This document shows positions 1-7,974 of a stretch of 18,167 nt of DNA, one piece after another; the first letter of the stretch is position 1, and each line of letters begins with the position of its first letter. The stretch is from Ignavibacteria bacterium (GTDB lineage: Bacteria > Bacteroidota > Ignavibacteria > Ignavibacteriales > Melioribacteraceae). The notes beneath the pieces are model-generated. The model worked only from the letters and a program-made list of their open reading frames with translations. It made no database searches and was not told the DNA's origin. The translations under genes and the position numbers were made by a program. The stretch lies in contig DAIEQT010000098.1 in the NCBI GenBank assembly GCA_027347545.1, positions 1-18,167 of the forward strand, given 5' to 3'.

Positions 1-1347
1 GAAAATACTCTCATACTTTTTATGTCTAAGTCCCGACTCCGCGCTCATTCCTTCCGGTATATTACCTTCAGCGCCAAACTTATTTTGAATTACGCTGTAG
101 AATTTTATCAATCGCGCGAAGGGAAGCATATACCAATCGTAAGAAAGTTCTTTGCCGGTGTTTGCTTCATCAAGCAGCGCTTCCACAATTGCATTATCTA
201 CATGGTCCTGGTATAGTGTTTCGGGATTTCTCCACTCAGCCACAACTTTTAGCTGAGGATCATATTCCAGATCGGAAGGTTCTTGCGTTTCGAAATGTGT
301 TACACCAAATCCGGCAAGCCACTTTGCTGTTCCCATCGTCGAAATGCTTGAAACAGATATCCAGAGTTCTACGCCAAGTTTCTTATAAGTTGATGATGCA
401 ACTTCCGAGCAAAACCATTTATCATCATTGTTAAAATCCATTTCAAAATCATAAGGAATGTGTTCGGCTTCTACTCTCTGATATGCTAACCGTGCTGCTT
501 TATGCGGAAGCAGAGGATCAATCTGCAATTGCTGTAGATCTTTACGAAGACGCAAAACCATTACCCGCAGTTTTTTGTCTTTTAGATAATCATATATACC
601 GGAAATTGTAACGCCCCTCTCTATGTGAGATTCAATGATATAAGGAAGTTTTGTTTCCTCATCAACATAGACCAAAGCAACATGAGAAAAATTTCCCGGA
701 TAGTCGCTTCCACGTGCAATCAATGCCGATGTAGGTGCGCCGCCGCGCGAGACCAAAATATCTCCACTATGAATTTTCACTCCAAGAATACTTGCGTACG
801 GCGTAGCGGATTCTTCATCATCACCAAGGACAAGCTCTTGTATGTTTTCTTTTTTTGATTGAAGCAGTAATTCTTCTATAGCCGCTCTACCGCCGTAAAT
901 AATTTTGTAAAGTGTTTGGCGTGCTATAATGTCTTTCAAGTTCCATTCGCTCGATTCGCTTTTAATCACGCTTCTTACTTCCGAAAACAACTCAATAAAC
1001 TCAGCAGTGTGTTTCTCGCAGCCTCCAACAAGCGCAGCAGTTGCAAACATCACTTGTCCAATATCATCGAACAACGGATCACCCGGCTCTAATTTCTGAT
1101 TGGATATTTCATCCGACAGCGAATTAATAAATGCAAAGTTTCTAAAGATCTGACCCTCTACTTTTTCGCAGCCAAGCGATTTTGCTTTAACATACTCATT
1201 TTCCAGTGAGTGCCATAGCGAGTCTCTATTCCAGACAAATTGTTTCTTGGCAGCAAGTTTTGGTGTAATTACATTTTCAGTAGGAATTAGCAGCAGCAAA
1301 TAGAGTAACAATAGTGTGCCGAGTATGTATAGTATTTTTCTTTTCAT
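1..1347 (-). CDS. YiiX/YaeF-like permuted papain-like cysteine amidase (C92 type), 3' end beyond left edge
   Basis: The minus-strand frame is open without a stop from the ATG at 1347 to the window edge, giving at least 449 residues; the C-terminus is missing. Residues 2-21 (KRK followed by a Leu/Ile-rich stretch) form an N-terminal membrane anchor or uncleaved signal. Residues about 190-330 carry the signature of the YiiX/YaeF branch of NlpC/P60-like enzymes: HSGDILVSRG at 193-202, then SHVALV with His222, Glu239 in IIESH, and KWFCSEV with Cys313. The order His before Cys is the circular permutation typical of this group. Family members are thought to hydrolyse amide or ester bonds in lipids or peptides, but the substrate is unknown. 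Residues 25-180 are helical-looking and not recognised. It is transcribed divergently from the reductase at 1474 and has no evident link to the glycosidases. The fold call is firm; the function is not. Confidence 0.8.
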   Translation of the reverse strand, partial: MKRKILYILGTLLLLYLLLLIPTENVITPKLAAKKQFVWNRDSLWHSLENEYVKAKSLGCEKVEGQIFRNFAFINSLSDEISNQKLEPGDPLFDDIGQVMFATAALVGGCEKHTAEFIELFSEVRSVIKSESSEWNLKDIIARQTLYKIIYGGRAAIEELLLQSKKENIQELVLGDDEESATPYASILGVKIHSGDILVSRGGAPTSALIARGSDYPGNFSHVALVYVDEETKLPYIIESHIERGVTISGIYDYLKDKKLRVMVLRLRKDLQQLQIDPLLPHKAARLAYQRVEAEHIPYDFEMDFNNDDKWFCSEVASSTYKKLGVELWISVSSISTMGTAKWLAGFGVTHFETQEPSDLEYDPQLKVVAEWRNPETLYQDHVDNAIVEALLDEANTGKELSYDWYMLPFARLIKFYSVIQNKFGAEGNIPEGMSAESGLRHKKYESIF

Positions 1348-1473
1348 TTAGACAGATATTTCAACTTTCCGCTTTTGCAAGCAGCAGCTATTTAGATGAA
1401 CTGAAAATTGTGTTTTATACAAATCCAATCTAAACAGTATATTGCATATCATCAATAATAATTATGGTAAAGT

Positions 1474-2352
1474 ATGGAATTCAAAATGTCTCGGTTCTCG
1501 CTCGGTTTCTGGCGGGCAAAAGAATGGAACTACAACTCCCAGCAATTACATGAACTGGTTAATCAATCGCTTGAACTTGGAATAACCACAATTGACCACG
1601 CTGATATTTACGGGCAGTATTCTTGCGAAAACATCTTTGGCAATATCTTAAAAGAAAATCCATCGTTGCGTGAAAAAGTTCAGCTTGTTTCAAAGTGTGG
1701 AATTAAAATTGCAACTCCCCGTTATTCGGAATTTTCGATGCACTCCTACGATACTTCCAAAGCACACATTTTGTGGTCTGCTGAAAATTCTCTACGCAAC
1801 ATGAATACCGATTATCTCGACGTTCTGCTTATTCACCGTCCCGATCCGCTTATGAACGCCGACGAAGTGGCTGAAGCAATGAATGAACTTAAACAAAGCG
1901 GCAAAGTTCTTCACTTTGGAGTTTCAAACTTTTTACCTCATCAGTTTAATTTGCTTCAATCACGTTTAGATTTCCCTTTGGTAACAAATCAAATTGAAGC
2001 TTCAGTTCTTTGCACTGAGCATTTTGATAATGGCAATATTGATTTCTTGCAAGAGAAAAGAATTGCGCCGATGGTTTGGTCTCCGTTTGCCGGAGGAAGA
2101 ATTTTCCGGGAGAATAACGAAAAAGCCAACCGTGTTAGAAATGTTTTGTTTGAGATTGCCTACAAATATCAAGTTGAAATTGACGCGATTGCAGCCGCGT
2201 GGTTGCTAGTCCATCCGGTGAATTTTGTTATTGTGCTTGGCACAGGCAAGGTTGAAAGAATCAAAGCCGCAATGAAAGGATTGAACATTAACTTAACCCG
2301 CGAAGAATGGTTTAAGATTTGGGTTGCTTCGCACGGACAGGACATTCCGTGA
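1474..2352 (+). CDS. ydhF: Aldo/keto reductase, YdhF type
   Basis: A 292-residue NADPH-dependent aldo/keto reductase with a TIM-barrel fold, cytoplasmic (no signal peptide). The catalytic tetrad reads as Asp41 and Tyr46 in TIDHADIYG, Lys74 in VSKCGI and His121 in LLIHRPDPLM. HFGVSNF, MVWSPFAGGR and the cofactor-binding VLGTGKVERIKAA follow in the usual order. The HADIYG, IHRPDPLM and C-terminal EEWFKI...G.D(I/V)P segments resemble E. coli YdhF, and the length is close to that protein (about 298). The first residues before SRFSLGFWR are a few shorter than in YdhF. An in-frame TAA at 1468-1470 means the ATG at 1474 (or the one at 1486) is the start; no good Shine-Dalgarno is visible. It is the only plus-strand gene and is convergent with the GH5-like gene. 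The physiological substrate is unknown. Confidence 0.9.
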   Translation: MEFKMSRFSLGFWRAKEWNYNSQQLHELVNQSLELGITTIDHADIYGQYSCENIFGNILKENPSLREKVQLVSKCGIKIATPRYSEFSMHSYDTSKAHILWSAENSLRNMNTDYLDVLLIHRPDPLMNADEVAEAMNELKQSGKVLHFGVSNFLPHQFNLLQSRLDFPLVTNQIEASVLCTEHFDNGNIDFLQEKRIAPMVWSPFAGGRIFRENNEKANRVRNVLFEIAYKYQVEIDAIAAAWLLVHPVNFVIVLGTGKVERIKAAMKGLNINLTREEWFKIWVASHGQDIP

Positions 2353-2382
2353 GGCGAGAGCAGAACGTAGAGTGAAGAGTGT

Positions 2383-2406
2383 AGAGCGGTTTAAAAGCAC
2401 CGCTCT
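2383..2406 (+). terminator. Intrinsic terminator between convergent genes
   Basis: An 8-bp perfect stem, AGAGCGGT (2383-2390) with ACCGCTCT (2399-2406), has an 8-base loop and is followed on the plus strand by TCTTTAAT. It lies 30 bases after the reductase stop. Being symmetric, it may also end the minus-strand GH5-like transcript, whose stop is at 2419, although no U-run follows on that strand. Confidence 0.6.
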
Positions 2407-2418
2407 TCTTTAATCAAA

Positions 2419-5364
2419 CTATCTCAAAATAATCATCTTCTTTGTTGAGGTATAACTTCCGGCTTTTAACGTGTAGAAATAAACTCCTGAGGCTAATTTA
2501 TAATTTATAATTGAAAATTGAGAATTATAGGTTCCGGCTTGTTTGTATTCATCAACAAGCGTCACAACTTCCCTACCAAGAATATCATAAACTTTCAATG
2601 TTACGTTTATCGTTTCACCTTTCACGTTTGACGGAATTGTATATTGAATCGTCGTTTCCGGATTAAACGGGTTAGGATAGTTCTGCATCAACTCTGTTTT
2701 GGTTGGAATTTCATTACCCTTTTCTATTCCTACAACTCCGCTTCCATATATTCTAATTCCAAACCAAAGAGTTCCATATACAGATTGATCGAGATCAACC
2801 ATGAAATGATTAAGCGCAAACGGTTTGTATGTTTTTGCGCTTAGCTCTGATTCACGACCTAGATTATCAAGCGAATAAACACGGATTGAATCAGCAGTAA
2901 TTGCCAAATCAAGTTTGAGCTTTAGCGGGTAAATCTGTGTCGGCTTGCTTCCCCAATGATTATTGATTGATGTAGTGCCGCTCCAAATCATATTTGTATT
3001 CTGAACTTTGGAGACAAGCGTGATCAAATCTCTATCTTTATCTAAATGGAGATAAGAGAGCGATCCAAAATATTCTTGGTCGGTTGGATAAAAATAAATG
3101 CTTCCAATTCTTTTTCCGGCAAGTGTATTAAAATAGCCCGTAACACTTTCGTACTTACTGCTGATTGAATAAACTCCGCTTGCAACATCCCAGGTAATTT
3201 CTCCGGTATCGGTTTTATATGGACTAACCGGCGCACTTTGCATCGAAGAAAAATCTGTTTCGCTGCTGCTGTTATAACTTTCCGTTTTTACAGAATTAAC
3301 CAGTGATAATTTTTTCTCGAACAAAACCGAACTTCCCCAAGAATTACTGTCGTTCTTCGGCATCAGGTAAATTGTTTCCGGTTTGTAATTAACATTCTTT
3401 GGTGAAGAAGATTCTGCAATCAATCCATTTCTAAAAGCATACGCAGCTGCCGGAAACTGCGCCATAAAAATAGGATTACGGTTTATACTGAAGTAAGAAT
3501 CAATTTTATCATCAACCCAGTTTGATGAACTGCCATAATCAAAAAGCATTACACCATCGGCGCCGTTAAATGCAGAGTAACCCAAAATAAAATTCACAGC
3601 TTCTGCTTGAAACTGATTTGGAAATGGGTGATTGTACTCGCTAACCGTGTAAGGTTTACCAGCCATTGGCACGCCGGCAAACAATCCGGGAATCGTTCCG
3701 CCGTTTGCATCTTTCACCATTGGCTTGTTTGATATCAGCCAATCTGTAGAAGACCAAGGAATATTTGGAAACGATGGATGATCCCAATAAGAATGGTTGT
3801 CAACATAATCGCCAACACTCTGAGCAGCTAAATCCGCCGCACCGAGATTCCAATTTGTGCCAACAATTGGAACCTTAACACCAAGTGTGTTTTTGAGATA
3901 AGCAAACATATCTTTGTAGAAATCTTGCTGAAGTTTGATATAGAATTCTGAAATGTCTTTCACACGTTGATCAGAATAACTAACACAGTCGGCGTAATCA
4001 ATTCTTCTTACGTTGCGTTGCTCAAGAAACTCATCCTCAAGCAATCCATTTAGAGAAGCCTTTGTTACACTAACTTCATCAAACCAAAATGTTCCCTTCT
4101 CCTTTCCAAGCTGAAAAGTAATGCGTGCGTGCCCGTTGTTTGCTTCGCTTGCCTTAAAACTGAATGTGTAAATAGTCCAACTCGTAGAGATTAAAAAATT
4201 CTTTCCGCCGTAACCGTTGTATGGCGACCGATCATTCATTACAGTTACATTAATTTGATGCTGTGCGTCGGAGCGGGCGGCAAATGTTGCGGTGTACAAA
4301 GAATCTTTCTGTAGAGTTAGCGTTGGCTGCTTGAACTGAACATGCCACTCTGTTCCAGTTGCTGTTTTAATTTCTATCTTAACACTGTAACTACCTTTGT
4401 AAAAGATTGTGCTGTCTCTCGAAGTATCCGCATCAGCGCCATTGTGTTCTTCTAAAGCCCAATTTGTACGCAGATTATTTTTCTCAAATCCACCGTTAAT
4501 TATTTGCTCATTTTGCCCGGGAAGAATTGTGCCGCTATTCCAAGCTGATTTCAAATTAGCAGTTGTGGAATATTTCCATACAAGAAAATCATTCCAAAGA
4601 CTATCTAGTATTCGTACATGTTTGTAAATAAGCTGCCCGCCGCTTTTTATTGGTTTAAGAATATTTTGCTTCCAACCTCTGTACAAAGAATTTTCATTGT
4701 TCGTTTCTACCATTGCCATAATCGGATCGTTTACCAAAGCTTTTCCCGTGTAAGGATTAACATGAGTGAGGAGTTGCTGCGCGTATTCTTTTTGAAGCAT
4801 AATTAGATAAGGATCGAAATAGGTAATTACTTTGAAGTAGTCCGTTGCGTAATTTTTTATTGAGTCGGTATAAGTTACTCCATCAAACGGCTTGAACATT
4901 CTCGAAACATTCAAATTCATGTTGATGAAAATTCCGTTCTCTTTCATCCTAGCGATAAAATTTTCCATTAGATCAAGATAAGTTGGATTGAGCACGCGAG
5001 TATCGCTTCCCGTTAGCAAGCTTGGACCGCCCCAATCATTATCAATGTGATGAAACCGAATAAGATTGATTCCCATCTTGCGCATTCTTCCGGCAACTCC
5101 AGCAGCAACGTCTTTAGAAGGAAATGCACCACTCGCGACACAATTCCCGCCCCAAAATCGAATCTGCTTTCCATCTAAAACAAAATTCCCATTTGCATCG
5201 GCAGATACAAACTTCCCATCTAAAATTTTTGTGATTGTAAACTTTGGCAGGAAGCTTTGGGTTGTTGAGTCATTCCATGGCAAGTTGAAATTGAATCCGC
5301 CGGAGAAATTCTGAGCTAAAAGGGAAAATGTAGTGAGAATAAATATGGTAAGTGTTTTTTTCAT
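2419..5364 (-). CDS. Secreted GH5-like glycoside hydrolase with inserted carbohydrate-binding module and type IX sorting domain
   Basis: A 981-residue exported multidomain enzyme. The signal peptide (MKKTLTIFILTTFSLLA) is followed by Gln18. Residues about 40-270 start a clan GH-A (beta/alpha)8 barrel: GKQIRFWGGN, GINLIRFHHID, then TNNENS with Glu224 as likely acid/base. Residues about 286-436 are a CBM4/9-like beta-sandwich (NGGFE start, WFDEVSVTKA end). The barrel then resumes with VDNHSYWDH, YTVSEYNHP with Glu576 as likely nucleophile, and GVMLFDYG, ending near 650. Residues 660-880 form an unassigned beta-rich region. Residues about 890-981 are the sorting domain (MQNYPNPFNPETTI, VYDILGREV, SGVYFYTLKAG, KKMIIL), implying type IX export to the cell surface or medium. 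The exact GH family is uncertain; a beta-glucanase or beta-mannanase-like activity is inferred. It is last in the minus-strand glycosidase run, 68 bases after the PA14 GH3, with a hairpin between. The stop is TAG with a second stop two codons on. Confidence 0.8.
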   Translation of the reverse strand: MKKTLTIFILTTFSLLAQNFSGGFNFNLPWNDSTTQSFLPKFTITKILDGKFVSADANGNFVLDGKQIRFWGGNCVASGAFPSKDVAAGVAGRMRKMGINLIRFHHIDNDWGGPSLLTGSDTRVLNPTYLDLMENFIARMKENGIFINMNLNVSRMFKPFDGVTYTDSIKNYATDYFKVITYFDPYLIMLQKEYAQQLLTHVNPYTGKALVNDPIMAMVETNNENSLYRGWKQNILKPIKSGGQLIYKHVRILDSLWNDFLVWKYSTTANLKSAWNSGTILPGQNEQIINGGFEKNNLRTNWALEEHNGADADTSRDSTIFYKGSYSVKIEIKTATGTEWHVQFKQPTLTLQKDSLYTATFAARSDAQHQINVTVMNDRSPYNGYGGKNFLISTSWTIYTFSFKASEANNGHARITFQLGKEKGTFWFDEVSVTKASLNGLLEDEFLEQRNVRRIDYADCVSYSDQRVKDISEFYIKLQQDFYKDMFAYLKNTLGVKVPIVGTNWNLGAADLAAQSVGDYVDNHSYWDHPSFPNIPWSSTDWLISNKPMVKDANGGTIPGLFAGVPMAGKPYTVSEYNHPFPNQFQAEAVNFILGYSAFNGADGVMLFDYGSSSNWVDDKIDSYFSINRNPIFMAQFPAAAYAFRNGLIAESSSPKNVNYKPETIYLMPKNDSNSWGSSVLFEKKLSLVNSVKTESYNSSSETDFSSMQSAPVSPYKTDTGEITWDVASGVYSISSKYESVTGYFNTLAGKRIGSIYFYPTDQEYFGSLSYLHLDKDRDLITLVSKVQNTNMIWSGTTSINNHWGSKPTQIYPLKLKLDLAITADSIRVYSLDNLGRESELSAKTYKPFALNHFMVDLDQSVYGTLWFGIRIYGSGVVGIEKGNEIPTKTELMQNYPNPFNPETTIQYTIPSNVKGETINVTLKVYDILGREVVTLVDEYKQAGTYNSQFSIINYKLASGVYFYTLKAGSYTSTKKMIILR
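2495..2529. repeat. Five-unit 7-bp tandem repeat, AATTnnn
   Basis: On the plus strand five consecutive heptamers read AATTTAT, AATTTAT, AATTGAA, AATTGAG and AATTATA. The array lies inside the coding sequence of the sorting domain of the GH5-like protein. On the coding strand it gives the NSQFSIINYKL-type stretch just before the conserved SGVYFYTL motif. Thirty-five bases is not a multiple of three, so the reading frame crosses the units in different phases. Confidence 0.75.
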
Positions 5365-5381
5365 AAATATCCGCCATATAC

Positions 5382-5409
5382 ATAAAGACGGAGCGAGCCC
5401 CGTCTTTAT
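5382..5409 (-). terminator. Hairpin after the PA14 GH3 gene
   Basis: A 10-bp perfect inverted repeat, ATAAAGACGG (5382-5391) with CCGTCTTTAT (5400-5409), has an 8-base loop. It lies 23 bases downstream of the TAA at 5433, in the 68-base gap before the GH5-like gene. The 3' arm ends CTTTAT in the minus-strand RNA, so it can act as a terminator or as a processing or attenuation hairpin lowering expression of the downstream gene. Confidence 0.6.
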
Positions 5410-5432
5410 TAAGAAAATTCAACAATAATTTA

Positions 5433-7910
5433 TTACTTGATTGCAACTATTTGTTTCAGCTTAATATCGCGCGACGAAGCTCCTATCAATAATTCATAAT
5501 CGCCGCCATCAAGTTTCCAATCGTGTGCTTGCCCGTCAAAATAAGAAAGCGATTTTTTATCAACAGTTAAAGTTACGTTCTTCGTTTCTCCGGCTTTCAG
5601 TTCTACTTTTTTGAACGCCTTCAATTCTTTTGTTGGTCTATCAATTTGAGGTTTCTTTTCACCAACGTAAAGTTGAGCAGTTTCCGCACCATTTATACTT
5701 CCAGTGTTCTTTAGCTCGAATGAAACTTCAAAACTGTTTTCAGTTTCTTTTACGCTCAAGTTCGAATACTCGAAAGATGAATATGATAGCCCAAATCCGA
5801 ATGGAAATAGAGGCTCGATATTTTTTGTATCGAAGTGGCGGTAACCGACATAAATATCATCAGCATAATAAGTACGTGCCGGAAAGGTTCTAAACGTTGG
5901 ATATGCTGAGCAATCTTCCCAACGCTTTGGAAATGTAACCGGAAGTTTACCCGATGGATTAGAATTGCCAAGCAGTATATCGGCAATTGCGTTACCACCT
6001 TCAGTTCCGGCAAACCACATTTCTACAACACCGCTAACTTTGGAAAGCCATTTATCCATTACTACCGGTGCGCCGGTTGTAAGTATTACAATTACATTCG
6101 AATTAACTTCAGCAACTTTTGCAATCAACTCATCTTGCCCGTTTGGCAGAGCTAAATCTTCACGGTCGCGCCCTTCAGTTTCAATTTGATCCGAAGTTCC
6201 AACAAACAACAAAACTTGATCAGCCTTCTTTGCAGAAGCGATAGCTTCATCAAACAAATTGTTGCCCGGCTTATTCCAGCCTAAAACGGCCACAGCTCCT
6301 CCGCCATCTTCATAATATTCCATTTTGATTTTGTAGAGCTTTCCTTCTTCAAGTTGTACAGTATAATTTCTTGTTTCAACAGCGTGATTATTCCAATCAT
6401 TTATTACAAGTTTGTCATCAAAGTATAAGCGAACACCGTCGTCAGTAGAAGTTCTTAAATTGTAGCCGCCGGTTTTCGGTGCTTTAACGTAGCCGCTCCA
6501 TCTAACCGAAAAATTATCAACTCCAATTTCTTCAGCCGGACTTTTATCATCCCACTGAAATTTTACGTTCTTATCAATTCGTTTTAGCTTAGGCTCACCT
6601 TCCAAATTTTTGTTGTTGTAGTATTCGGCACTCAAGCCCTTCTTCTTCATCGTTTGATCTGTAAATAGAAATTCATTTTCAATTCCTTCCGCATCGCCTT
6701 CAAGAATAACTCCTTGAGCAAATTCAATTTTAACATCTGGAAGCTTTTTCTTTACTGCATCCAGCGGAGTAACCGGGTCAATCGGTGTTACGTAAGCACT
6801 TCCGCCGCCGCCGGTTCTTGCTTTAGCCGCACTTGGACCAATAACAGCAAGGGTTTTAAGCGTATTCTGTTTCAGCGGTAAAATATTTTTATCGTTCTTC
6901 AAAAGGACTATTGATCCAAGCGAAGTTTGATAAGCAATATTTCTGTTCTGTGGAGTATTAACAAGCGCCGGGTTTTCTTTCCATTCGGGCTGATCAAATA
7001 ATCCAAGCTTGAATACAACAGTTAATATTCTTTTCACTTTATCGTCAATCGTTTTAATAGGAAGTGTTCCATCCTCGATTGACGGCATAAGTGTTTTTTT
7101 ATTTAGGAATGTTCCCTCCGGCATTTCCAAATCCATTCCGCCCTTTGCTGTTGGTATTGATGAATGCACGGCGCCCCAATCGCTCATTACCAAACCTTTG
7201 AAGCCCCATTCCTTTTTCAGTTTATCAATCAGCAGATAATCATTCTCGGCGGCGTAGTGCATATTGACTTTATTGTATGAGTTCATCAGACAGAGCACAT
7301 CTGCTTCTTGCACACCGGCTTTGAACGCCGGAAAATAAATTTCATTCAACGCACGCTCACTAACCAGAGCATCAACAAACATTCTTTCATGTTCGTGATT
7401 GTTGGCGGCAAAATGTTTTATTGTAGCTGCAACACCTTCTTTCTGAACACCTTTAATGTATTCAACAGCGATTCGGGAAGTTAGAAACGGATCTTCGCCA
7501 AAGCTTTCAAAGTTTCTTCCGCCCATCGGCATACGTACAATATTTACGCAAGGACCAAGAATAACATGTCTTCCCTTACCTTTAGTTTCTCTTCCTATTC
7601 CGCCGCCAACTTGATTAATCATTTCGGGATTCCATGTAGCAGCCATTGCAATTGATACTGGAAACGCAGTTGAAGGATTCCATCTTGCGCCTACAGGACC
7701 ATCAGTCATGCGAAGTTCCGGAATTCCCAAACGAGCAATCGCTTTTGTTGCGAAGCCGGTTCCGCCAAGCAGATCAATCTTTTCATCAAGAGTTAATCTT
7801 GAAATTAAATCATTAACCCGCTCTTCAACCGGTAACAAGGAATTTTTATAGGGTAGTGTCTGTGCAAAAAGCATTGTTGAAAGTAAAACAAGTGAAAATA
7901 TTTTTTTCAT
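5433..7910 (-). CDS. GH3 beta-glucosidase with inserted PA14 domain
   Basis: An 825-residue exported GH3 enzyme that would release terminal beta-linked sugar, probably glucose, from oligosaccharides. A signal peptide ends LFA with Gln17 next. The N-terminal barrel shows LTLDEKIDLLGG (40-50), MTDGPVGAR (Asp70), GRNFESFGEDP, the substrate-binding IKHFAANN (Lys165-His166) and VMSDWGAV with nucleophile Asp244. The second alpha/beta domain is split by a PA14 domain at about 424-545 (GLSAEYYNN, STDDGVRLYFDDKLVINDW, YYEDGGGAVAVLGW). It resumes with TSDQIETEGRDREDLALP, where Glu579 is the likely acid/base. A fibronectin-III-like domain fills about 714-825. PA14 insertion between nucleophile and acid/base is known in GH3 beta-glucosidases such as that of Kluyveromyces marxianus, where it shapes specificity towards short substrates. 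AAGGAG five bases before the ATG supports the start. Activity on glucose versus xylose or other sugars cannot be told from sequence. Confidence 0.92.
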   Translation of the reverse strand: MKKIFSLVLLSTMLFAQTLPYKNSLLPVEERVNDLISRLTLDEKIDLLGGTGFATKAIARLGIPELRMTDGPVGARWNPSTAFPVSIAMAATWNPEMINQVGGGIGRETKGKGRHVILGPCVNIVRMPMGGRNFESFGEDPFLTSRIAVEYIKGVQKEGVAATIKHFAANNHEHERMFVDALVSERALNEIYFPAFKAGVQEADVLCLMNSYNKVNMHYAAENDYLLIDKLKKEWGFKGLVMSDWGAVHSSIPTAKGGMDLEMPEGTFLNKKTLMPSIEDGTLPIKTIDDKVKRILTVVFKLGLFDQPEWKENPALVNTPQNRNIAYQTSLGSIVLLKNDKNILPLKQNTLKTLAVIGPSAAKARTGGGGSAYVTPIDPVTPLDAVKKKLPDVKIEFAQGVILEGDAEGIENEFLFTDQTMKKKGLSAEYYNNKNLEGEPKLKRIDKNVKFQWDDKSPAEEIGVDNFSVRWSGYVKAPKTGGYNLRTSTDDGVRLYFDDKLVINDWNNHAVETRNYTVQLEEGKLYKIKMEYYEDGGGAVAVLGWNKPGNNLFDEAIASAKKADQVLLFVGTSDQIETEGRDREDLALPNGQDELIAKVAEVNSNVIVILTTGAPVVMDKWLSKVSGVVEMWFAGTEGGNAIADILLGNSNPSGKLPVTFPKRWEDCSAYPTFRTFPARTYYADDIYVGYRHFDTKNIEPLFPFGFGLSYSSFEYSNLSVKETENSFEVSFELKNTGSINGAETAQLYVGEKKPQIDRPTKELKAFKKVELKAGETKNVTLTVDKKSLSYFDGQAHDWKLDGGDYELLIGASSRDIKLKQIVAIK

Positions 7911-7930
7911 TTTTTCTCCTTAGCGTTCTT

Positions 7931-7970
7931 TGCTTACTCTGCGTTTAAAAATCTTCCCGCAGTGTAAGCA
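7931..7970. repeat. Imperfect inverted repeat (REP-like) upstream of the PA14 GH3
   Basis: Arm TGCTTACTCTGCG (7931-7943) pairs with CGCAGTGTAAGCA (7958-7970) over 13 positions with one mismatch, around a 14-base loop. It fills most of the 64-base gap between the GH15-like gene and the GH3. In minus-strand RNA it sits directly after one stop codon and just before the next Shine-Dalgarno, so it could be a terminator, an RNA-stabilising hairpin, or a dispersed repeat. The loop-distal arm continues on the minus strand as GCAGAGTAA, GCAAAGAAC, GCTAAGGAG, a degenerate 9-base periodicity. Confidence 0.6.
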
Positions 7971-7974
7971 GAGT

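Noticed and set aside
22..858. Plus-strand ORFs of 64-90 residues at the left edge, and other short ORFs opposite the glycosidases
   Set aside because: They lie antisense to the C92 amidase or the glycosidase genes, have no recognisable motifs or ribosome-binding sites, and look like shadows.
1348..1473. Promoter pair in the divergent spacer (for example TTGTGT at 1408 with TAAACA at 1431)
   Set aside because: The -10-like element is poor and no Bacteroidetes-type TAnnTTTG box is present, so no promoter could be placed with confidence.
1464..1490. Frameshift at the start of the aldo/keto reductase
   Set aside because: An ATG at 1464 in another frame gives a few plausible residues before a VS-like motif, but the 1474 frame already matches the YdhF start apart from a few residues, so no frameshift is needed.
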